Assembly: GCA_002791075.1 (NCBI GenBank)
Contig: PFWI01000251.1
Location: forward strand, 1-17,117
Reading direction: 5' to 3'
Length of the DNA: 17,117 nucleotides
From: a bacterium (Candidatus Ratteibacteria) CG_4_9_14_3_um_filter_41_21
GTDB taxonomy: Bacteria; Ratteibacteria; UBA8468
Part shown: one piece after another, positions 12,880 to 17,117 of the stretch
Layout of the letters: every line of letters begins with the position of its first letter
How positions within the stretch are numbered: the stretch's first letter is position 1
Translations under genes and position numbers: made by a program
Notes under the pieces: model-generated
What the model saw: the letters and a program-made list of their open reading frames with translations, nothing else
What the model was told of the DNA's origin: nothing
Databases searched by the model: none

Positions 12880-12909
12880 ATTATATTACTTACGATCAGG
12901 AACGGTCAA
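12880..12909 (-). promoter_or_regulatory. Sigma70-type promoter for V-ATPase subunit I
   Basis: On the minus strand TTGACC (12909-12904) and a perfect TATAAT (12885-12880) are separated by 18 bases. Transcription would start near 12873, giving a leader of about 17 bases to ATG 12856 with AAGGAG in it. The promoter sits in the 68-base gap after the decayed oxidoreductase gene. Confidence 0.7.
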
Positions 12910-12924
12910 ATTAAAGAATGGCTC

Positions 12925-13680
12925 TTAATATACTCTTATCTCATAAACCCTGGCTTCAGGGGAGCCATTGGTAGCAGAAACCTCTAAGCGGAGGCGAGAA
13001 GTGGTAATCGGTTTAAATCGATGCTGGCGGTGGCGCTGATAATTATCCTTCACCACCGTGATTCCCCTGGTTTTTAAGATGGTCCCAGACACCAAGAACA
13101 TGGCGGAGAAGTTCATCCCTTATTTTTTCATTATCAGCGATGGTATCAAAAGGATAACCCACCTCAATCCACCAGTAGCCAGGGGAGTAGCTATGATACC
13201 TTAATTTCATTGTAATGCTATTTTTAGGATACTTTTCTGCCCATTCTGGAGGGGTAAAGGAAACTGGATGTCCAAGATCCTTCACGGCAAACAGTAAGGA
13301 ATTGCCCATTATTCCTTTATCCGGTTTTTTTGGTGCTAAAGATTCATTAAATTCATTTTTTCCTTCTCGACCATATCTGAATTTTGCTCCGGCAGAATAT
13401 GCAACCACTCCATCTCCCGTCGCATCAATAAAAAGATTTCCTTCGATAACAAATTCCTTTTCTGTTCCTAATTGCGTACATTTAACCCCGATAATCCTTT
13501 TTCCTTTTAGCTTCACATCCCTGACACTGGTATTGAGAAGAAGGGTTAAATTTTTTTCCTTCCGACATTTTCTCGGTTGTCAATTCCCCCTTTTCCATCA
13601 TTGCAACCAAGTCTGGCGGCAGCAATTGCCGCACAAACTCCAGCCAATCCCCCTCCAATAACAACTGTGTCATATTTCAT
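12925..13680 (-). pseudogene. Decayed FAD-dependent oxidoreductase (internal deletions and frameshifts)
   Basis: Three pieces of one protein lie in different frames. ATG 13680 opens MKYDTVVIGGGLAG followed by VCAAIAAARLG, an FAD-binding GxGxxG dinucleotide fold; the frame then degenerates. A second frame (about 13554-13043) reads NLTLLLNTSVRDVKLKGKR, then GNLFIDATGDGVVAYSAGAK, PGYWWIEVGYPFD and LLRHVLGVWDHLKN, the middle of the FAD_oxidored family. A third frame (about 13080-12925) reads NYQRHRQHRFKPITTSRLRL then EVSATNGSPEARVYEIRVY, a beta-sandwich-like C-terminal tail known from long members of this family. Intact members are several hundred residues longer, so large internal parts have gone. 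The gene starts seven bases after folE and is probably the dead tail of that operon. Its former substrate is unknown. Confidence 0.8.
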
Positions 13681-13687
13681 TATAGAA

Positions 13688-14245
13688 TTACTTATTAATT
13701 AAGGACATTGCTTCATTTCGGGTGCGGATATCCCTTAAGAAAATTCCTCGCACTGCCGAAGTAACCGTAAAAGAACCCGGTTTCTTTACCCCGCGCATTG
13801 TTAAACAAAGGTGCTCAGCCTCTATAATCACCAAAACTCCCTTGGGTTTAAGTATCTTCATAATGGTGTTGGCAATCTGGGTGGTGAGCCTTTCTTGCAA
13901 CTGAAGCCTTTTTGCAAAAATATCAATTACCCGTATTAATTTGGACAATCCCACAACCCTGTTTTTCTCAGGGATGTAGGCAATATGAGCCTTTCCCATA
14001 AAGGGAAGAAGATGGTGCTCGCAAATAGAAAAAATTGGAATATCGCGAATCAGGACAAGTTCATCATAGTCTTCTCTAAAGATTGGTTTTAGTTCTTCCC
14101 TGGGATTCCTTCCCGGACCGGAGAAAAGTTCCTCGGCCATCCGGGCCACGCGTTCTGGCGTTTGCTTTAATCCCTCTCTCTCTAAGTCTTCGCCAATCGC
14201 CTTAAGAAAGATTCTAACCGCTTCTTCAATTCTTTTCTTGTCCAT
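13688..14245 (-). CDS. folE: GTP cyclohydrolase I
   Basis: 185 residues, the normal compact bacterial size. FolE opens GTP to dihydroneopterin triphosphate, the first step to folate (and, in some organisms, to queuosine-type bases). The zinc ligands are at Cys75 and His78 (SICEHHLLPF) and Cys147 (AEHLCLTMRG). TPERVARMAEELFSG near residue 29 and VVGLSKLIRVIDIFAKRLQLQE-like active-site strings around 97-118 are standard. The start overlaps the end of ftsH by 20 bases, so translation is probably coupled; only a weak purine-rich site (GGGGAAGAG) lies upstream and rather far. Together with thiC two genes up, it points to a cofactor-biosynthesis grouping around ftsH. Confidence 0.96.
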   Translation of the reverse strand: MDKKRIEEAVRIFLKAIGEDLEREGLKQTPERVARMAEELFSGPGRNPREELKPIFREDYDELVLIRDIPIFSICEHHLLPFMGKAHIAYIPEKNRVVGLSKLIRVIDIFAKRLQLQERLTTQIANTIMKILKPKGVLVIIEAEHLCLTMRGVKKPGSFTVTSAVRGIFLRDIRTRNEAMSLINK

Positions 14246-16079
14246 TAATAATTTTATTAATCTCTTCCCCGGTTAAGGTTTCCTTTTCCAGAAGAGCAGT
14301 TGCTATTTTTTCTAACTTTTCTCTATTTTTTTCTAAAATTTCTTTTGCTGTTCTTTGAGCTGTTTCAATAAGACTTTTTACTTCCTGGTCAATTTCCCGG
14401 GAAGTTGCTTCGGAATGTTCGCCTCTTTGAGTGAGGTCACGACCCAGGAAAACCTCCGCGGGTCTCTTGCGATAAGTGATGGGGCCCAATTTTTCACTCA
14501 TTCCCCATTCACAAACCATTTTCCTTGCTAACTCGGTAGCAATCTGAAGATCATTTTCCGCTCCGGTATAGGACTTACCAAAGATAAGCAGTTCTGCTGA
14601 CCTCCCTGCCAACAGAGTGGCTAATTCGCCCTGATAGAAGACATTGCTTTCAATATAAGTATCCTCTTCCGGAAGAATATGGGTGATGCCAAGAGCGCAA
14701 CCTCTGGGGATAATCGTAACTTTATGGATGGGATTAGCATCAGGTATAAATTTCTGTACTAAAGTATGACCGGCCTCATGGTAGGCAATGATCTTCTTCT
14801 CCTTCTCGCTAATGAGAAGACTCTTTTTCTCCATTCCCATCATCACCTTATCTTTTGCCTCTTCAAAATCATCCATCTCCACCGATTCCTTATTATTTCG
14901 GGAAGCAAGAAGAGCTGCCTCATTAGCCAGAAGAGCTAAATCCGCTCCGGAGAGTCCGGGTGTGCCCCGAGCAACAATCTGCAGGTCAACTTCGGGATGA
15001 AGTTTTATTTTTTTGGTATGGACCTTAAGGATTCCTTCTCTTTCCTTAATATCCGGCCAGGTCACCACAACCTGACGGTCAAACCTTCCCCGTCTCACCA
15101 AAGCCGGGTCAAGAACGTCCGGGCGGTTGGTGGCAGCCATAAGAATAACGCCCTCTTCGGTAGAAAAACCGTCCATTTCCACCAGGAGTTGATTTAAAGT
15201 CTGCTCCCTTTCATCATGTCCTCCACCCAGACCAGCAAATCTCTGCCGGCCAACAGCATCAATTTCATCAATAAAGACAATTGCCGGAGCTTTCTGCCGG
15301 GCCTGGTGAAAGAGGTCTCTTACTCTGGAAGCTCCCACGCCAACAAACATTTCTACAAAGTCAGAGCCGCTCATAGAAAGAAAAGGAACCCCGGCTTCAC
15401 CGCTAACTGCTTTAGCCAAAAGAGTTTTTCCAGTTCCGGGAGGCCCAACCAGCAAAACCCCTTTAGGAATCTTCCCTCCTAATCTCTGGAACTTTTTAGG
15501 GTCTTTTAAGAATTCAATAATCTCTTTTAACTCCTCCTTGGCCTCTTTTAATCCGGCCACATCGGCAAAGGTAATCTTTTGCTTACTTTCTGATAAAGGC
15601 ACAATTCTGCTCTTGCCAAAGGAAAGGACTCTGTCTCCACCTTTGCTTACTTGACGAGCCACAAAGAACCACAACAGACCAAAGATAAGCACAATGGGTA
15701 AAACTGAGTAAAGCAGATTCAGCCAGATTGACTTGGATTCCGGTTGGGAATAAATTTTTATATTCGGTTGTTTTTTTAGAAATTCATAGAGGTTAGGATC
15801 TTCGGTATAGGTGGAGAATTTTTTACCGTCTTTTAGATTTCCGCTAATAAATTTACCGGCAGGCTGAGTGGTCCCTTTAATGGTGACAATTCCGCTAATC
15901 TCTTCGCTTTCTACTTGCTGGAAGAACTCGCTATCGTTGATTTTTTGAGGAGACTTTTTTTCTTCCAGGTTGGAAAACTTAAGAAGACTAAATAAGAAAA
16001 CCCCTAAAAGCAGCCAGAAGATAAGCCCTTTGGCAAAATTGCCTTTTAAATTTTCCGGTTTCTTTTTTTTCTTTTCCAT
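14226..16079 (-). CDS. ftsH: ATP-dependent zinc metalloprotease FtsH
   Basis: 617 residues from ATG 16079 (MEKKKKKPENLKG). A frame extension to TTG 16106 adds nine residues but has no better ribosome site. FtsH is a membrane-anchored hexameric AAA protease that degrades misfolded membrane and regulatory proteins. Order: transmembrane segment about 17-34, periplasmic domain about 40-115, second transmembrane segment about 118-141, AAA domain with Walker A GPPGTGKT (212-219), Walker B VFIDEID (268-274) and the second region of homology (about 317-333), and the zinc motif HEAGH (434-438) with a further Asp in GAENDLQ. The FVGVGASRVRD pore region is intact. It overlaps the thiC 3' end by 34 bases and folE by 20, an unusual tight operon. 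Confidence 0.96.
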   Translation of the reverse strand: MEKKKKKPENLKGNFAKGLIFWLLLGVFLFSLLKFSNLEEKKSPQKINDSEFFQQVESEEISGIVTIKGTTQPAGKFISGNLKDGKKFSTYTEDPNLYEFLKKQPNIKIYSQPESKSIWLNLLYSVLPIVLIFGLLWFFVARQVSKGGDRVLSFGKSRIVPLSESKQKITFADVAGLKEAKEELKEIIEFLKDPKKFQRLGGKIPKGVLLVGPPGTGKTLLAKAVSGEAGVPFLSMSGSDFVEMFVGVGASRVRDLFHQARQKAPAIVFIDEIDAVGRQRFAGLGGGHDEREQTLNQLLVEMDGFSTEEGVILMAATNRPDVLDPALVRRGRFDRQVVVTWPDIKEREGILKVHTKKIKLHPEVDLQIVARGTPGLSGADLALLANEAALLASRNNKESVEMDDFEEAKDKVMMGMEKKSLLISEKEKKIIAYHEAGHTLVQKFIPDANPIHKVTIIPRGCALGITHILPEEDTYIESNVFYQGELATLLAGRSAELLIFGKSYTGAENDLQIATELARKMVCEWGMSEKLGPITYRKRPAEVFLGRDLTQRGEHSEATSREIDQEVKSLIETAQRTAKEILEKNREKLEKIATALLEKETLTGEEINKIINGQEKN

Positions 16080-17116
16080 ATTTTCTCTACCATCTTTAAT
16101 GCGCAATATTCACTGCACATTGTGCAGACGTCTGATATGGCAGATTTACCCTGCCGGTATTCCCGAAATCTCTGAGGATCAATACTTAAGAACTCCTGTT
16201 TCTCCCAATTGCGTAGATTACGGTATTTTGAGATTTCCTTATCCCAATCTTTGGCTCCCTTGACCCCTTTGGCAATATCCCCGATATGGGCGGCAATTCG
16301 GGCTGTAATAACCCCTTCTCTAACATCCTTCACGTCAGGAAGTTTAAGATGTTCAGCCGAAGTGACAAAGCAAAGAAAGTCAGCCCCGATACTGGCGGCA
16401 ATTGCTCCGCCAATGGCCGCGGTAATATGGTCGTATCCCGGAGCAATATCGGTGACGAGAGGGCCAAGAAGATAAAGCGGTAAATTTCCGGAAAGGGTTT
16501 TAGCCATCTTCACGTTTATTTCAATCTCATTAATCGGGATATGTCCCGGACCCTCAATGAAAATACTTACTCCATTTTCAATGGCATACTTTGCCTGTTT
16601 TGCAATCGTGGTTAATTCCTCAATCTGCGCCTTATCCGTGGAATCAGCAATTGAACCGGGTCGCAACCCATCTCCTAAACTCAAGGTAACATTATATTTT
16701 TTAGCAATTTTTACAATTTCATCAAATGACTCATAGAGCGGATTTTCTCTTTTATTGGTAATCATCCAGACCGCCAAAAATGAGCCCCCGCGACTGACAA
16801 TATTGGTAGTTCTTCCCTCCCTTTTTATTGCCGCAAGCCCCTTTTGCGTTACCCCGGAATGGATGGTCATAAAGTCCACTCCATCAACTGCCTGGTTTTC
16901 AATTGTTTCCAAAATTAAGTCTTTGCTCATCTTCGCAATAGTGCCGTATTTTGAAGCGGATTTAATGGCTGCTTCGTAAATGGGAACCGTACCTACCGGA
17001 ATAGATGAATGCGCAATAATCTCTCTTCTAATTTCAGAAAGATTGCCTCCGGTGGATAAGTCCATTACGGTATCAGCCCCAGCCTCTATTGCTGCCTTTA
17101 ATTTTCTTAATTCTTC
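16046..17116 (-). CDS. thiC: Phosphomethylpyrimidine synthase ThiC (5' end beyond window)
   Basis: 356 residues are visible; the frame is open to the window edge, so the N-terminal part (perhaps 70-80 residues for the short type) and the start are missing. ThiC rearranges aminoimidazole ribotide to the thiamine pyrimidine HMP-P with radical SAM chemistry. Family strings are plentiful: VMDLSTGGNLSEIRREI, SSIPVGTVPIYEA, VDFMTIHSGVTQKGL, SRGGSFLAVWM, EGPGHIPINEIEINVKM, YLLGPLVTDIAPGYDHI, GGAIAASIGADFLCFVTSAEHL. The C-terminal cluster is CTMCSEYC. No long N-terminal or C-terminal extension is seen, so it looks like the short (clostridial/archaeal) form. Any TPP riboswitch would lie outside the window. 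The 3' end overlaps ftsH. Confidence 0.95.
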   Translation of the reverse strand, partial: EELRKLKAAIEAGADTVMDLSTGGNLSEIRREIIAHSSIPVGTVPIYEAAIKSASKYGTIAKMSKDLILETIENQAVDGVDFMTIHSGVTQKGLAAIKREGRTTNIVSRGGSFLAVWMITNKRENPLYESFDEIVKIAKKYNVTLSLGDGLRPGSIADSTDKAQIEELTTIAKQAKYAIENGVSIFIEGPGHIPINEIEINVKMAKTLSGNLPLYLLGPLVTDIAPGYDHITAAIGGAIAASIGADFLCFVTSAEHLKLPDVKDVREGVITARIAAHIGDIAKGVKGAKDWDKEISKYRNLRNWEKQEFLSIDPQRFREYRQGKSAISDVCTMCSEYCALKMVEKIWKRKKRNRKI

Positions 17117-17117
17117 C

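Noticed and set aside
13043..13516. A separate 157-residue protein
   Set aside because: It is the middle part of an FAD-dependent oxidoreductase whose start and end lie in other frames on both sides, so it is part of a pseudogene.
16080..16106. TTG 16106 as the start of FtsH
   Set aside because: It deepens the overlap with thiC and has no better ribosome site; ATG 16079 gives the usual short basic N-terminus before the first membrane helix.

Overview
The window is a low-GC bacterial chromosome segment with housekeeping genes separated by short gaps that are crowded with several families of small palindromic and interspersed repeats. GTP-type PEP carboxykinase, a V/A-type ATPase subunit I, a long RNase HII-like protein opening with GIDENGYGP, and this repeat load together suggest an uncultivated bacterium, perhaps of the Omnitrophota/PVC neighbourhood. 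That placement is an inference from gene flavour only and is of low confidence. No tRNA, rRNA, CRISPR array or intact transposase gene was seen.

Left end (1-1790, + strand): a worn restriction-modification/defence corner. It holds the 3' end of a type I specificity subunit (HsdS) and two fragments of a DNA methyltransferase-like C-terminus. Between the fragments lies an intact ORF6N-domain protein with an unusual C-terminal HDR-motif domain. A purQ-side gap of about 380 bases is filled by a G/C palindrome and a mosaic of 'gtcat...atctc' repeats. purQ (+) follows and converges on carB (-).

Middle (2657-9402, - strand): transcription runs rplM, RNase HII-like gene, pckG, carB. The ordinary rplM partner rpsI is absent, and carA is not next to carB. 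Six short elements of form GTAG-Y-hairpin, the hallmark of REP sequences mobilised by RAYT (TnpA-REP) transposases, lie here. Two of them supply the TAG stop codons of carB and the RNase HII-like gene, and one lies inside the coding sequence of the latter without breaking its frame. Their stems differ in sequence but keep pairing.

Right part (9418-17117, - strand): thiC (5' cut by the window edge), ftsH and folE overlap in series, followed by a decayed FAD-dependent oxidoreductase gene. Then comes V-ATPase subunit I with its own clear sigma70-type promoter, and dnaJ. Inverted-repeat-bounded elements with 10-bp-spaced heptamers lie upstream of rplM and dnaJ. The genes are standard metabolism and protein quality control; the most distinctive biology is the repeat ecology, the ORF6N/HDR protein and the divergent RNase HII-like protein.
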